Shown here: piece after piece, positions 30,395 through 41,514 of the stretch
Layout of the letters: each line of letters starts with the position of its first letter
How positions within the stretch are numbered: position 1 is the first letter of the stretch
NCBI RefSeq assembly: GCF_001679485.1
Contig: NZ_LZOZ01000008.1
Location: 447 to 64,446 of the forward strand
DNA length: 64,000 nt
Origin: Haemophilus sp. CCUG 60358
GTDB lineage: Bacteria > Pseudomonadota > Gammaproteobacteria > Enterobacterales > Pasteurellaceae
Direction: 5' to 3'
Translations under genes and position numbers: made by a program
Notes under the pieces: model-generated
The model's input: the letters and a program-made list of their open reading frames with translations, nothing else
Told to the model about the DNA's origin: nothing
The model's database searches: none

Positions 30395-31369
30395 TTAATA
30401 ATCCAATTCGTCTTTATGTTCGAGGTAATCCGCTTTTAAGGCATGAAGTAATTCGACAAAGTCATCCGGCAATGGGGCATACCATTCCATCATTTCACCT
30501 GTGATAGGATGAGCTAAACGCAACATAACCGCATGTAGGGCTTGGCGTTTAAAATTGCGTAGCACCTCAGTGAAGGCTTCGCTTGCATTTTTAGGTGGGC
30601 GAGGACGGCCTCCGTAAGTTTGATCACCCAATAGTGGATGCGCAATATGTGCCATGTGTACACGAATTTGGTGAGTACGACCCGTTTCTAAACGTAAGCG
30701 TAAGCGGGTGTAATTACGGAAATTCTCCATGATGCGATAGTGCGTCACAGCCGGTTTGCCCATTGGGTGAACCGCCATCAATGTACGTTTGGTGGCGTGA
30801 CGAGCCATTGGCTGATCTACGGTTCCACCTTTAGTCATAATACCACTTGCAACGGCTTCGTATTCACGAGTGATCTTACGTTTTTGTAAATCACGCACAA
30901 GCTTCGTTTGTGCTGGAATGGTTTTAGCGACAACCATGAGACCTGTCGTGTCTTTATCTAAACGATGCACAATCCCTGCGCGCGGTACTTCAGCAATAGG
31001 TGGATAGTGATAGAGTAGCGCATTAAGCACGGTACCATCCGGATTGCCTGCACCTGGGTGAACCACGAGATCTTTAGGTTTGTTAATCACGATAATATCG
31101 TCATCTTCATAAACGATATTGAGTGGAATATTTTGTGGCTCAAAACGGTTTTCATCTTCCACTTCTACCGAAATTTCAATTTGCTCTCCGCCATAAACTT
31201 TTGCACGGGGAATATCGGCAATTTCACCGTTTATTTTTACCTGTTTTGCTTCAATCCAGGTTTTTAAACGCGAACGGGAATATTCTGGGAACAACTCTGC
31301 GAGGGTTTGGTCTAAACGCTGTCCCATTTGTTCGGGCTGAATTTCAGCCGTTAAGGTAATTTGTGGCAT
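30395..31369 (-). CDS. rluD: 23S rRNA pseudouridine synthase RluD
   Basis: 324 residues. An S4 domain (about 15-75, SRSRLKTWIEAKQVKINGEI) precedes the RluA-type catalytic domain, with catalytic Asp in IVHRLDKDTTGLMVVAK and RTHQIRVHMAHIAHPLLGD. It modifies 23S rRNA positions 1911, 1915 and 1917 in E. coli. It is divergent from bamD, which is also standard. Confidence 0.95.
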   Translation of the reverse strand: MPQITLTAEIQPEQMGQRLDQTLAELFPEYSRSRLKTWIEAKQVKINGEIADIPRAKVYGGEQIEISVEVEDENRFEPQNIPLNIVYEDDDIIVINKPKDLVVHPGAGNPDGTVLNALLYHYPPIAEVPRAGIVHRLDKDTTGLMVVAKTIPAQTKLVRDLQKRKITREYEAVASGIMTKGGTVDQPMARHATKRTLMAVHPMGKPAVTHYRIMENFRNYTRLRLRLETGRTHQIRVHMAHIAHPLLGDQTYGGRPRPPKNASEAFTEVLRNFKRQALHAVMLRLAHPITGEMMEWYAPLPDDFVELLHALKADYLEHKDELDY

Positions 31370-31478
31370 AAAAAATCCATCTAAAAATTTAAAAAGTTGG
31401 CTTATTGTGTAATGTTCTATACAATATTCGTTAATTGTAACTTATTTATTGATTTTCGTAAAAATTAAGGAAAAAAGA

Positions 31479-32270
31479 ATGCGTAAAATAAAATCTCTCG
31501 TGCTTATTGCACTTACCTCATTCGCTATTGCAGCTTGTAGCAGTGGTAATAAAGAAGTGGAGCAAGCTTCTGTTGATGAGCTTTATGCAAAAGGCGCGGC
31601 TGCATTACAAGAAGGAAGCTATTCTGATTCGATTCGTTATTTAAAAGCAGCGACAGAGCGTTTCCCGGGTAGTACTTACCAAGAACAAGCAATGCTTGAT
31701 TTAATTTATGCAAACTATAAAACACAAGATTACACAGCAACGTTGGTTACTGTAGATAACTTCTTACAGCAATTCCCACAAAGTCCAAACCGTGACTATG
31801 CAGTGTATATGGCGGGTTTAACAAACTTAGCAACGGCTGATAACATGATCCAAGATTTCTTTGGCATCGATCGTGCAACGCGTGAAACGACTTCAATGAA
31901 AACTGCGTTTTCAAACTTCCAAAGCTTAGTGCGAGCGTTCCCAAATAGCCCATATTCACAAGATGCAGTAGCACGTATGGCATACATCAAAGACTCATTA
32001 GCGCGTCATGAATTAGAAATTGCGAAATTCTATGCAAAACGTGATGCATGGGTCGCGGTATCAAACCGTGTAGTGGGTATGTTGCAACAATATCCGGATG
32101 CAAAAGCGACTTACGAAGGTTTATTCTTAATGAAAGAAGCATACGAGAAAATGGGTTTACAACAATTAGCGAACCAAACCCAGCAAGTTATCGATGCGAA
32201 TAAAGATAAACAATTTGCGGAAGTGAAAAAACCGGAAGAGTCTGATTTAACTCAACCAGTTAAAAAATAA
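31479..32270 (+). CDS. bamD: Outer membrane assembly lipoprotein BamD
   Basis: 263 residues from the ATG at 31479, with AAGGAAAA upstream. MRKIKSLVLIALTSFAIAAC is a lipoprotein signal (lipobox IAAC). The mature part holds tetratricopeptide repeats (ELYAKGAAALQEGSYSDSIR, YKTQDYTATLVTVDNFLQQF). BamD is an essential part of the BAM complex that inserts beta-barrel proteins. Early annotations in Haemophilus call it ComL. Confidence 0.95.
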   Translation: MRKIKSLVLIALTSFAIAACSSGNKEVEQASVDELYAKGAAALQEGSYSDSIRYLKAATERFPGSTYQEQAMLDLIYANYKTQDYTATLVTVDNFLQQFPQSPNRDYAVYMAGLTNLATADNMIQDFFGIDRATRETTSMKTAFSNFQSLVRAFPNSPYSQDAVARMAYIKDSLARHELEIAKFYAKRDAWVAVSNRVVGMLQQYPDAKATYEGLFLMKEAYEKMGLQQLANQTQQVIDANKDKQFAEVKKPEESDLTQPVKK

Positions 32271-32272
32271 TT

Positions 32273-32292
32273 CTCGTCCCTTGTGGGACGAG
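32273..32292 (+). terminator. Hairpin after bamD
   Basis: CTCGTCCC / GGGACGAG with a 4-base loop, immediately after the bamD stop. The T-run is weak (CTTGAATAAG), so it may be a partial terminator ahead of 6S RNA. Confidence 0.55.
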
Positions 32293-32349
32293 CTTGAATA
32301 AGCAAAATTATTCAAATAAAGGCTAGTCAAACTAATCAAATTGAGCTAG

Positions 32350-32355
32350 TATAAA
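32350..32355 (+). promoter_or_regulatory. Promoter -10 of 6S RNA
   Basis: TATAAA at 32350-32355, eight bases before the predicted 6S 5' end (32364). The -35 region (around 32327-32332) is weak. Confidence 0.55.
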
Positions 32356-32363
32356 TTTAAAAG

Positions 32364-32561
32364 ATTTCCTGGGGTGTTCGTGGATGGGTTATGTCCCTGA
32401 GCCGATACTTAGAACTTTATAAATCGGTTTCCCGCCATTGGTGTGTAGGCTTGACCTTTGACTTTGTCATTGGACTAAAGAAACCTAAAAATGGCCTTAC
32501 CGGTTTCCTTGGACCGTCGGGTTCAAGGACTACTACTCGTAGCGGCACTCTGGGACCTTCC
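32364..32561 (+). ncRNA. ssrS: 6S RNA
   Basis: The 5' end (ATTTCCTGGGGTGTTCG) and 3' end (GCGGCACTCTGGGACCTTCC) align with E. coli 6S RNA, including the conserved CCCTGAGCCGATA and GGGTTCAAGG blocks. UCCUGGGGUG near the 5' end and CACUCUGGGA near the 3' end pair over ten positions (with G-U pairs) to form the closing stem. The large central bubble mimics an open promoter and traps sigma-70 RNA polymerase in stationary phase. fau follows 25 bases later, as in other gamma-proteobacteria. The exact ends are estimated. Confidence 0.9.
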
Positions 32562-32586
32562 TTTAAAATCCATTCTTTCCAATCGA

Positions 32587-33159
32587 ATGAAATCAACACA
32601 GCAAACGCTTCGCAATCAACTCCGTCAACAAATTCGTAAAACACGAGCAAATTTGACCGCACTTCAGCAGCAACAGGCAGAGAATTCCATTACTCAACAA
32701 GCGCTTGCATTAATTGAAGCACAAAATGCGCAGCATGTTGCCTTGTATGTTTCCTTTGATGGTGAAATCTCCACAGATAAACTTATTAAAACCCTTTGGG
32801 CACAAGATAAACACGTTTATTTGCCGGTATTGCACCCTTTCAATCCTAATCATCTTTTGTTCTTACGTTATTTGCCAGATACACCAATGCTGAAAAATAA
32901 ATTTGGCATTTGGGAGCCAAAACTCAATGTGCAAAATGTATTGCCTTTGGATGAATTAGATATTCTTTTTACACCACTCGTTGCGTTTGATAGACAAGGG
33001 AATCGCCTTGGCATGGGCGGTGGTTTTTATGATCGCACCTTACAACATTGGCAGAAGTCTCCTTTTATCCCCGTGGGATTAGCCCATCAATGTCAGCAAG
33101 TCGAACAGCTTCCAACAGAAGTGTGGGACGTGCCACTTCATCAAATCTTAGTTGCTTAA
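32587..33159 (+). CDS. fau: 5-formyltetrahydrofolate cyclo-ligase
   Basis: 190 residues from the ATG at 32587 (MKSTQQTLRNQLRQQIRKTR). A longer frame from 32491 runs back into 6S RNA and must be rejected. The nucleotide-binding motif GMGGGFYDRTL is present. The enzyme reconverts 5-formyl-THF for one-carbon metabolism. Co-transcription with 6S RNA is the rule in this group. An uptake signal encodes part of residues 20-24. Confidence 0.93.
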   Translation: MKSTQQTLRNQLRQQIRKTRANLTALQQQQAENSITQQALALIEAQNAQHVALYVSFDGEISTDKLIKTLWAQDKHVYLPVLHPFNPNHLLFLRYLPDTPMLKNKFGIWEPKLNVQNVLPLDELDILFTPLVAFDRQGNRLGMGGGFYDRTLQHWQKSPFIPVGLAHQCQQVEQLPTEVWDVPLHQILVA

Positions 33160-33213
33160 ACCTATCAAGAAGTAAAGTTTGATAGAAAAAATTAAAAATA
33201 GTTGATTTTTTCT

Positions 33214-33242
33214 CTTGAAATACCAAAAAAGGGTCTTATTTA
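33214..33242 (+). promoter_or_regulatory. Heat-shock (sigma-32-like) promoter of clpB
   Basis: CTTGAAA at 33214-33220 matches the sigma-32 -35 consensus. A 14-base spacer leads to CTTATTTA (33235-33242), a poorer match to the CCCCATNT -10. clpB is a classic sigma-32 gene, which supports the call. Confidence 0.5.
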
Positions 33243-33294
33243 ATTACTCATAAAGGGGATGACCCCAACAATTTTATGCAGGAGAAGATAAGAT

Positions 33295-35865
33295 ATGAAT
33301 ATTGAAAAATTTACCACTAAATTCCAACAAGCACTCAGTGAAGCGCAGTCATTAGCGCTTGGTAAAGATAATCAGTTTATCGAACCAGTGCATTTATTGG
33401 CCGCACTTTTAAATCAACAAGACGGTTCAATTGCACCGATTTTGACAGCAAGTGGCGTGAATGTCGCGTTATTACGTAATGAATTAAACGCAGAATTGAA
33501 TAAATTGCCACAAGTGTCAGGTAATGGCGGAGACGTGCAAATTTCTCGTCAATTACTCAACTTATTGAATTTATGTGACAAATTAGCACAACAAAAACAA
33601 GATAAATTTATTTCCAGTGAATTGTTCTTATTAGCGGCGCTTGAAGAGCGTGGCGCATTAAATGACATTTTGAAAAAATGTGGTGCTAAAAAAGAACAAA
33701 TTTTACAAGCGATTCAACATATTCGCGGAGGACAAAGCGTGAACGATCAAAATGCAGAAGAAAGCAGACAAGCTCTTGAAAAATATACGATTGATTTAAC
33801 AGCTCGTGCTGAAAGTGGCAAACTCGACCCGGTTATTGGCCGTGATGAAGAAATCCGTCGAGCCATTCAAGTATTGCAACGTCGTACCAAAAACAACCCA
33901 GTATTAATCGGTGAACCTGGTGTAGGTAAAACCGCTATCGTGGAAGGGTTGGCACAACGTATTGTCAATGGTGAAGTACCGGAAGGCTTGAAAAACAAAC
34001 GTGTGCTTTCTTTAGATATGGGTGCCTTGATTGCGGGTGCAAAATATCGTGGTGAATTTGAAGAACGTTTAAAAGCGGTATTAAATGAACTTGCAAAAGA
34101 AGAAGGTCGCGTGATCCTCTTTATTGATGAAATCCATACCATGGTTGGTGCAGGTAAAACTGATGGTGCGATGGATGCAGGTAACTTATTAAAACCAAGT
34201 TTGGCACGTGGTGAATTACACTGTGTGGGTGCAACAACGTTAGACGAATATCGTCAATATATCGAGAAAGATGCGGCGCTTGAACGTCGTTTCCAAAAAG
34301 TCTTTGTAGATGAACCAAGTGTAGAAGATACCATTGCGATCTTACGTGGTTTGAAAGAGCGTTATGAGATCCATCACCATGTAGATATTACTGACCCAGC
34401 AATCGTAGCAGCGGCAACACTTTCGCATCGTTATATTTCCGATCGTCAATTGCCGGATAAAGCCATCGACTTAATCGATGAGGCGGCTTCTAGTATTCGT
34501 ATGGAAATTGACTCTAAACCAGAGCCACTCGATCGTCTTGAACGCCGTATCATCCAATTAAAATTGGAACAACAGGCATTACAAAAAGAAGAAGACGAAG
34601 CAAGTCGTAAACGTTTAGAAATGTTAGAAAAAGAACTTTCTGATAAAGAACGTGAATATGCTGAACTTGAAGAAGTATGGAAGTCAGAAAAAGCAGCACT
34701 TTCAGGTTCTCAACACATCAAACAAGCGTTAGATGCGGCAAAAACTGAAATGGAACAAGCGCGTCGTGCTGGCGATTTAAGCAAAATGTCTGAGCTTCAA
34801 TACGGTCGTATTCCAGAATTGGAAAAACAACTTGCTGCCGCTGAAACCGGTGAAGGCAAAGAAATGAGTCTATTACGCTATCGTGTGACAGATGAAGAAA
34901 TTGCGGAAGTGCTTTCTAAAGCAACCGGTATTCCTGTTTCTAAAATGATGGAAGGCGAGAAAGAAAAACTCTTACGCATGGAAGAAGAATTGCACAAACG
35001 TGTGATCGGTCAAGAGGAAGCAGTAGATGCCGTAGCGAACGCGATTCGTCGTAGCCGTGCGGGGCTTTCTGATCCTAACCGACCAATTGGTTCGTTCTTA
35101 TTCTTAGGACCAACAGGTGTGGGTAAAACAGAGCTTTGTAAAACCTTGGCGAAATTCCTCTTTGACAGTGAAGATGCGATGGTACGTATTGATATGTCAG
35201 AGTTTATGGAAAAACACAGTGTATCTCGTTTAGTGGGGGCACCTCCAGGCTATGTCGGCTATGAAGAAGGTGGTTACTTAACTGAAGCGGTACGTCGTCG
35301 TCCATATTCGGTGATTTTATTGGATGAAGTGGAAAAAGCACATGCGGACGTATTCAATATCTTATTACAAGTATTGGATGATGGCCGTTTAACTGATGGT
35401 CAAGGTCGTACTGTGGACTTCCGTAACACCGTGGTGATTATGACCTCTAACTTGGGCTCTGATTTAATCCAAGGTAGCAAAAACGAAAGCTATGGCGAAA
35501 TGAAAGCCTTAGTGATGTCAGTGGTGAGCCAACATTTCCGTCCGGAATTTATCAACCGTATTGACGAAACTGTGGTATTCCATCCACTTGATAAAGAAAA
35601 TATCCGTGCAATTGCAAGTATTCAATTAGAACGCTTAGCAAAACGTATGGAAACTCGTGGTTACGAATTAGTGTTTACTGAAGCGTTATTAGATTTCATT
35701 GGTGAAGTCGGTTACGACCCAATTTATGGGGCGCGTCCATTAAAACGTGCAATCCAACAAGAGATCGAAAACAGCTTGGCACAACAAGTTCTATCTGGTC
35801 AATTATTACCAGGCAAAGTAGTCACAATCGATTATGTAGATGGCAAAGTTCAAGCCAGACAATAA
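33295..35865 (+). CDS. clpB: ATP-dependent disaggregase ClpB
   Basis: 856 residues. The order is an N-terminal Clp domain (about 1-145), AAA+ domain 1 with GEPGVGKT and IHTMVGAGK, a coiled-coil middle domain (about 400-520, many Glu/Lys heptads), and AAA+ domain 2 with [12 protein letters not shown] and [18 protein letters not shown]. It rescues aggregated proteins with DnaK. The ATG follows GGAGAAG. Confidence 0.97.
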   Translation: MNIEKFTTKFQQALSEAQSLALGKDNQFIEPVHLLAALLNQQDGSIAPILTASGVNVALLRNELNAELNKLPQVSGNGGDVQISRQLLNLLNLCDKLAQQKQDKFISSELFLLAALEERGALNDILKKCGAKKEQILQAIQHIRGGQSVNDQNAEESRQALEKYTIDLTARAESGKLDPVIGRDEEIRRAIQVLQRRTKNNPVLIGEPGVGKTAIVEGLAQRIVNGEVPEGLKNKRVLSLDMGALIAGAKYRGEFEERLKAVLNELAKEEGRVILFIDEIHTMVGAGKTDGAMDAGNLLKPSLARGELHCVGATTLDEYRQYIEKDAALERRFQKVFVDEPSVEDTIAILRGLKERYEIHHHVDITDPAIVAAATLSHRYISDRQLPDKAIDLIDEAASSIRMEIDSKPEPLDRLERRIIQLKLEQQALQKEEDEASRKRLEMLEKELSDKEREYAELEEVWKSEKAALSGSQHIKQALDAAKTEMEQARRAGDLSKMSELQYGRIPELEKQLAAAETGEGKEMSLLRYRVTDEEIAEVLSKATGIPVSKMMEGEKEKLLRMEEELHKRVIGQEEAVDAVANAIRRSRAGLSDPNRPIGSFLFLGPTGVGKTELCKTLAKFLFDSEDAMVRIDMSEFMEKHSVSRLVGAPPGYVGYEEGGYLTEAVRRRPYSVILLDEVEKAHADVFNILLQVLDDGRLTDGQGRTVDFRNTVVIMTSNLGSDLIQGSKNESYGEMKALVMSVVSQHFRPEFINRIDETVVFHPLDKENIRAIASIQLERLAKRMETRGYELVFTEALLDFIGEVGYDPIYGARPLKRAIQQEIENSLAQQVLSGQLLPGKVVTIDYVDGKVQARQ

Positions 35866-35875
35866 TGTGTAAAAT

Positions 35876-35909
35876 AAAAAGCCATTTAGTGAAAGCTAAA
35901 TGGCTTTTT
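35876..35909 (+). terminator. Terminator of clpB
   Basis: AAAAAGCCATTTAG / CTAAATGGCTTTTT with a 6-base loop, just past the stop. Confidence 0.88.
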
Positions 35910-35978
35910 TATGCTTTGGTAAAAGAGAAAATAGGGTAGAATGATCCTGTTTATTGCATATAAAAATGAGGAAAGAAA

Positions 35979-36911
<933 letters not shown>

Positions 36912-36912
<1 letters not shown>

Positions 36913-37952
36913 TGGAAAAAAACGTAAATTTTAACCGCACTTTAGTCGCAATGGCAGCTTTAGTGATTGTATTTGCGGGAATTAAATTGGCGGCGGAGAT
37001 TGTCGTGCCTTTTTTATTGGCATTATTTATCGCCATTATTTGTTCGCCGGTAATTAAAGCGATGACACAACGCAAAGTGCCACATGGTATTGCGATTGCC
37101 TTGTTGTTTATCTTAATTTTAATCGTATTCTTTTTCCTGGCGGGATTAATTAACAGCAGTGTGCAGGAATTCACTCGCTCAATTCCTCAATATAAAGTGT
37201 TGCTTTCAGAGCGTATAAATGACGCCATGGCATTAGCTCAAAAACTGAAATTGCCGATTGTAATTTCTCGCGAAGCCATTATGGAGCATTTTGACCCAAG
37301 TGTGATCATGAACTTTGTGAGCCGTTTGTTATTAAACTTTTCTGGTGTGGTGACGAATGTTTTTGTGTTGATCTTAGCGGTGATTTTTATGCTGCTTGAA
37401 GCACCAACCATGAAGCATAAACTTGCTTTAGTTTTAAGTGATAATGAACATGATGTTGTCGCGGAAGAACATCACATCGATCGTATTTTAGACGGTGTGA
37501 TTAGTTATCTTGGTGTGAAAACGGTGATTAGTCTGCTTACCGGCGTTTCGACGTGGATTTTGTTGGATGTAATGGATGTCCAATATGCGATTTTATGGGC
37601 AACCTTAAGCTTCCTATTAAATTACATTCCAAATATTGGTTCGATTATTGCAGCCGTGCCGATTGTTGTTCAAGCGTTATTGCTGAATGGATTTGGTGTG
37701 GGTATGGGTGTAACCGTCGGTATCATTGCATCAAATATTGTGATCGGTAATATTATTGAACCGAAAATGATGGGAAAAACCTTAGGGCTTTCTACCTTGG
37801 TCGTATTCTTTTCATTGCTTTTCTGGGGATGGTTGCTCGGTACGGTTGGTATGTTGCTTTCAGTGCCGCTGACAATGGCGTTTAAAATCACTTTGGAAAG
37901 CTCTGAATCAACGAAGAAATATGCGGCTTTATTAGGTGATGTAAATGACTAA
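36912..37952 (+). CDS. AI-2E family membrane protein (PerM/TqsA-like)
   Basis: 346 residues starting at GTG overlapping the glnB stop (TAGTG). It has about eight membrane helices (TLVAMAALVIVFAGIKLAAE, FFSLLFWGWLLGTVGMLLSV) and the family central region (SFLLNYIPNIGSIIAAVPIV). Members include TqsA, linked to autoinducer-2 export, and transporters of other roles. The substrate here is unknown. An uptake signal lies at the start of the gene. Confidence 0.85.
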
Positions 37953-37987
37953 AGTGTGGTCAAAAATCACGTAATTTTAGCAATAAA

Positions 37988-38008
37988 AAAGCCACCATTG
38001 GTGGCTTT
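37988..38008. terminator. Bidirectional terminator between the AI-2E gene and secF
   Basis: AAAGCCACC / GGTGGCTTT with a 3-base loop, flanked by A and T tracts. Confidence 0.82.
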
Positions 38009-38031
38009 CTTTTTATCTCATGTTCGATAGA

Positions 38032-39006
38032 TTAAGGTAAATCATCTACTTCTTTATCCACTTTTGGTGGAATCATATGTTCACGGCGTAGGCCGATATC
38101 ATAAGCAATCGCAATTGCAATAAAGATTGATGAGTAAGTACCAAAACCGATACCAATTAATAACGCTAATGAGAAGTTATGAATTGATGGACCACCAAAG
38201 AAGAACAAGGCAATCACAACAAGAAGCGTTGTGAGAGATGTCATGATGGTTCTCGATAAGGTTTGTGTTAAGGAAATATCAATAATATCGATGGTTTCTA
38301 CACGGCGAATTTTACGGAAGTTTTCACGCACACGGTCAAATACCACGATACTATCGTTGATGGAATAACCTACAACGGAAAGAATTGCCGCCACGAAGGT
38401 TAAATCCATTTCGACTTGTAATGCAGAGAATACACCAAGCGTAATCACCACGTCATGCGCAAGTGAGGCAATACCACCAAAACCTAAACGCCATTCAAAA
38501 CGTGAGCCCACGTAAATTAACATCATTGCTAGGGTTGCAAGGGTCGCATAAACCGCACCTTGAGCCAGTTCTTCACCCACGTTTGGACCGACGAATTCGA
38601 TACTGTTAATATGAATATTAGGGTCAATTGTTTGGAGCATGCTTTTAACGTGATCACCAATAGCAGAATCGTTATTATCAGCCGGTAAGCGGATCATCAC
38701 GTCTTGTACAGAACCGGTTGTTTGTACAATTGGACTTGCAATCCCATTTTGATTTAATGTGCCACGGATTTTCTCTAAATCAGCCGGTTGTGAGAAGTGA
38801 GTATCAAATACCACACCACCGGTAAAATCCAAGCCCCAGTTGAAGCCTTTTGTCACAATGAAGAAGAGGGAAATCGCCATTAAAATTGCGGAAAATGCAT
38901 ACCCTACAAATCTCACTTTCATAAATTCAGTGAGAGGGAATGGCAATTTAATCCCATTCACTTCACGGATAAAATGTCCGTTTTTATCTTTTGCAAATAA
39001 TCTCAT
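38032..39006 (-). CDS. secF: Protein translocase subunit SecF
   Basis: 324 residues with six membrane helices. FNWGLDFTGGVVFDTHF and SVVGYSINDSIVVFDRVREN are the SecF hallmarks. With SecD and YajC it uses the proton gradient to help pull exported proteins through SecYEG. It is 10 bp behind secD. Confidence 0.96.
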   Translation of the reverse strand: MRLFAKDKNGHFIREVNGIKLPFPLTEFMKVRFVGYAFSAILMAISLFFIVTKGFNWGLDFTGGVVFDTHFSQPADLEKIRGTLNQNGIASPIVQTTGSVQDVMIRLPADNNDSAIGDHVKSMLQTIDPNIHINSIEFVGPNVGEELAQGAVYATLATLAMMLIYVGSRFEWRLGFGGIASLAHDVVITLGVFSALQVEMDLTFVAAILSVVGYSINDSIVVFDRVRENFRKIRRVETIDIIDISLTQTLSRTIMTSLTTLLVVIALFFFGGPSIHNFSLALLIGIGFGTYSSIFIAIAIAYDIGLRREHMIPPKVDKEVDDLP

Positions 39007-39016
39007 CTTATCCTAC

Positions 39017-40867
39017 CTAAATTGATAATTTTTCAAGGCGTTTACCGCCGTATAGGAAGTTCACGATAGCACGTGTTCCAGTAATCGCTGTAAACATTGA
39101 AATTGCCACACCTAATGCAAGGGTTACCGCGAAGCCTTGAATAGGGCCGGTACCGACAGCATAAAGAATAATCGCCGTTAAAATTGTGGTTAAGTTCGCA
39201 TCGAAGATAGAGGAGAATGCACCGTTATAACCTTCGTTAATGGCTTGCTGGATTGGACGACCATTACGAATTTCTTCTTTGATACGCTCAAAAATAAGTA
39301 CGTTGGCATCCACCGACATCCCCAAGGTTAATACGATACCCGCAATCCCTGGCATGGAAAGTGTTGCCCCAGGTAGGATAGACATTAAACCGACTAATAA
39401 AACGATGTTAATCACTAATGCGAAGCTTGCGATAACGCCGAAGATTTTGTAGTAAATCAACATGAAGAGGATAACTACAATTAATCCCCAGAAGCTTGCA
39501 TTGATACCTTGTTCTACGTTTTGTGCACCCAGTGAAGGACCAATTGTACGCTCTTCAACAATTTGCACTGGCGCGATTAATGCACCTGATTTTAATAACA
39601 TAGAAAGGTTTTGTGCTTCCGCAGAGCTGCTTACACCCGTAATTTGGAAGTTAGAACTAAAGCGACCTTGAATGGTTGCGACGTTAATGACTTCTTCATT
39701 TTTCTCTAAAATGGTTTTGCCATTTTCGTCTTTTTTACCGTTGTCTTTGTATTCTACATACAAGGTTGCCATCGGTTTTTTATAGTATTTCTTGGTGGTT
39801 TGCGACATGATTTCGCCGCCTTCACTATCCAAGGTTACACTTACTTGTGGCGTATTAGTATTTTGGTCTAAGCCCGAGCTTGAGTTGATGATGTGTTCAC
39901 CACCCAATACCGCACGTTTGTAAAGTGCAACAGGTCTACCTTGACGGTCATATTTGATTTCTGTGTCAGAAGGTAACATACCACGCGCTGCTGATTCTGG
40001 GTTTACCAACGAATTCACAATGCGGAATTCAAGTGTTGCAGTTGCCCCTAAGATTTCTTTTGCACGCGCAGTATCTTGAACACCCGGTAATTCGATTACG
40101 ATACGTTCAGCACCTTGACGTTGGATAACCGCTTCAGCTACGCCTAATTCAGCAACACGTTTACGTAAAATCGTTAAGTTTTGCTCGATCGCTAAGTTAC
40201 GTGATTCTGTTAATGCCGCTTCAGAAAGGGCAAGGTTTAAGGTGTTGTCACCAATATCAGACACTTCTAATGTTGGGTGTAACTGACGAATAATACGCGC
40301 TGCTTTTGACATTTGGTCAGCATTTTCTAATGTGACCGTTGTACCAAATTTGTCGCCATTTTTAATCGCCGTAAACTGAATTTTTTCTTTACGTAATTCG
40401 TTGCGTAATGTGTCTTGTAACTGTTCTTGACGTTTAGCAAGCGCAGAATTCATGTCCACTTCCATTAAGAAGCGTACACCACCACGTAAGTCCAAACCCC
40501 ATTTCATCGGATTAGCACCAATGCTGCTTAACCAAGCCGGTGTTGCAGGTGCAAGGTTTAATGCCGTGGTGTAGTTGTTGCCAAGTTTTTCTGCAATTTT
40601 ATCTTTGGCAAGAAGTTGGTCATCTGTGTTGGTGAAACGGGCAAGAATGGAGCCATTTTCAAGAACGATAGATTTGGTTGGAAGGTTATTTTCTTTCAGT
40701 ACGTTTTGTACTTCAGTTAATGCGGTGGTGTCTGCTTGTTGTCCGCGTGTACCGGAAATTTGCACCGCAGGATCTTCACCATAGATATTTGGAAGAGAGT
40801 ATAAAGCACCAATGGCGACCACAAGGATCACCATTAGATTCTTCCATAATGGGTAACGATTTAACAT
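39017..40867 (-). CDS. secD: Protein translocase subunit SecD
   Basis: 616 residues: a first helix, a large periplasmic domain (WGLDLRGGVRFLMEVDM, LRKRVAELGVAEAVIQRQGA, RIVIELPGVQDTARAKEILG) and five C-terminal helices with TLGMSVDANVLIFERIKEE. It pairs with secF downstream and yajC upstream in the standard order. Confidence 0.97.
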   Translation of the reverse strand: MLNRYPLWKNLMVILVVAIGALYSLPNIYGEDPAVQISGTRGQQADTTALTEVQNVLKENNLPTKSIVLENGSILARFTNTDDQLLAKDKIAEKLGNNYTTALNLAPATPAWLSSIGANPMKWGLDLRGGVRFLMEVDMNSALAKRQEQLQDTLRNELRKEKIQFTAIKNGDKFGTTVTLENADQMSKAARIIRQLHPTLEVSDIGDNTLNLALSEAALTESRNLAIEQNLTILRKRVAELGVAEAVIQRQGAERIVIELPGVQDTARAKEILGATATLEFRIVNSLVNPESAARGMLPSDTEIKYDRQGRPVALYKRAVLGGEHIINSSSGLDQNTNTPQVSVTLDSEGGEIMSQTTKKYYKKPMATLYVEYKDNGKKDENGKTILEKNEEVINVATIQGRFSSNFQITGVSSSAEAQNLSMLLKSGALIAPVQIVEERTIGPSLGAQNVEQGINASFWGLIVVILFMLIYYKIFGVIASFALVINIVLLVGLMSILPGATLSMPGIAGIVLTLGMSVDANVLIFERIKEEIRNGRPIQQAINEGYNGAFSSIFDANLTTILTAIILYAVGTGPIQGFAVTLALGVAISMFTAITGTRAIVNFLYGGKRLEKLSI

Positions 40868-40890
40868 AGTTTTCCCTTTAGGAATTTAAA

Positions 40891-41181
40891 TTAGAGAGAT
40901 TTTACAGAACCTTTCGGTAATACTGAAACGATGTAGTTACGGTTAATCGTGATTTCAGTAGTATCGTTTAAAGCGATAACAATTTCAGCACCTTCGGTTA
41001 CTTTAGTGATTTTACCAATCAAACCACCAGCGGTTAATACTTCAGTGCCTTTCGCTAATTCAGACATTAATTTTTTGTGTTCTTTGTTACGTTTCGCTTG
41101 TGGGCGGTAAATCATAAAATAAAAAATTAAACCGAAGATCACGAAAATAAATAACGTGGACATTGGGCTTTGTGCTTCCAT
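40891..41181 (-). CDS. yajC: Sec translocon accessory subunit YajC
   Basis: 96 residues: one membrane helix (LFIFVIFGLIFYFMIYRPQA) and a basic cytoplasmic tail (KRNKEHKKLMSELAKGTEV). It is the first gene of yajC-secD-secF, with a 23-bp gap to secD. In most relatives tgt lies directly upstream. Here a TusA-like gene and a hemerythrin-like gene intervene. Confidence 0.94.
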   Translation of the reverse strand: MEAQSPMSTLFIFVIFGLIFYFMIYRPQAKRNKEHKKLMSELAKGTEVLTAGGLIGKITKVTEGAEIVIALNDTTEITINRNYIVSVLPKGSVKSL

Positions 41182-41283
41182 TGTGTTTTCCTTATAAAAT
41201 GAAAAGTTAAAAGTGTGCGTAAAATACCATAAAACGGCATTCAGTAAAAGCCGATGAAGGCAATAACAACTAGAATTTTGGAA

Positions 41284-41511
41284 TTAATTGATTTTTTTCA
41301 AGCAAACTTCGAAGATTTGCTCGGAAAGCCAATGCTGATCCACTAATTCACATTGATTTTCTTCACAAAAAACAACAAAATTTTCTACCGCACTTTGGCG
41401 ATTTAATTGCAAAATTAATTCATCATTTAGCGCTAAATTTGCCAAAGCCTTCTTCGCGGTTAAAAGTGGAATCGGGCAGGAAAGTGCGGTCAAATTTAAT
41501 TGATATTTCAT
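41284..41511 (-). CDS. TusA-family sulfurtransferase-like protein (second copy)
   Basis: 75 residues with the persulfide motif [14 protein letters not shown] (Cys12). It lies 3 bp after the hemerythrin-like gene on the same strand, so the two probably act together or are co-expressed. It is about as distant from the copy at 1714-1935 as from canonical TusA, and the sulfur donor is unknown. An uptake signal falls inside the coding region near the N-terminus. Confidence 0.8.
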   Translation of the reverse strand: MKYQLNLTALSCPIPLLTAKKALANLALNDELILQLNRQSAVENFVVFCEENQCELVDQHWLSEQIFEVCLKKIN

Positions 41512-41514
41512 GAT

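Noticed and set aside
32491..32586. Extended N-terminus of Fau
   Set aside because: The extra codons are the 3' part of 6S RNA; the conserved start is at 32587.
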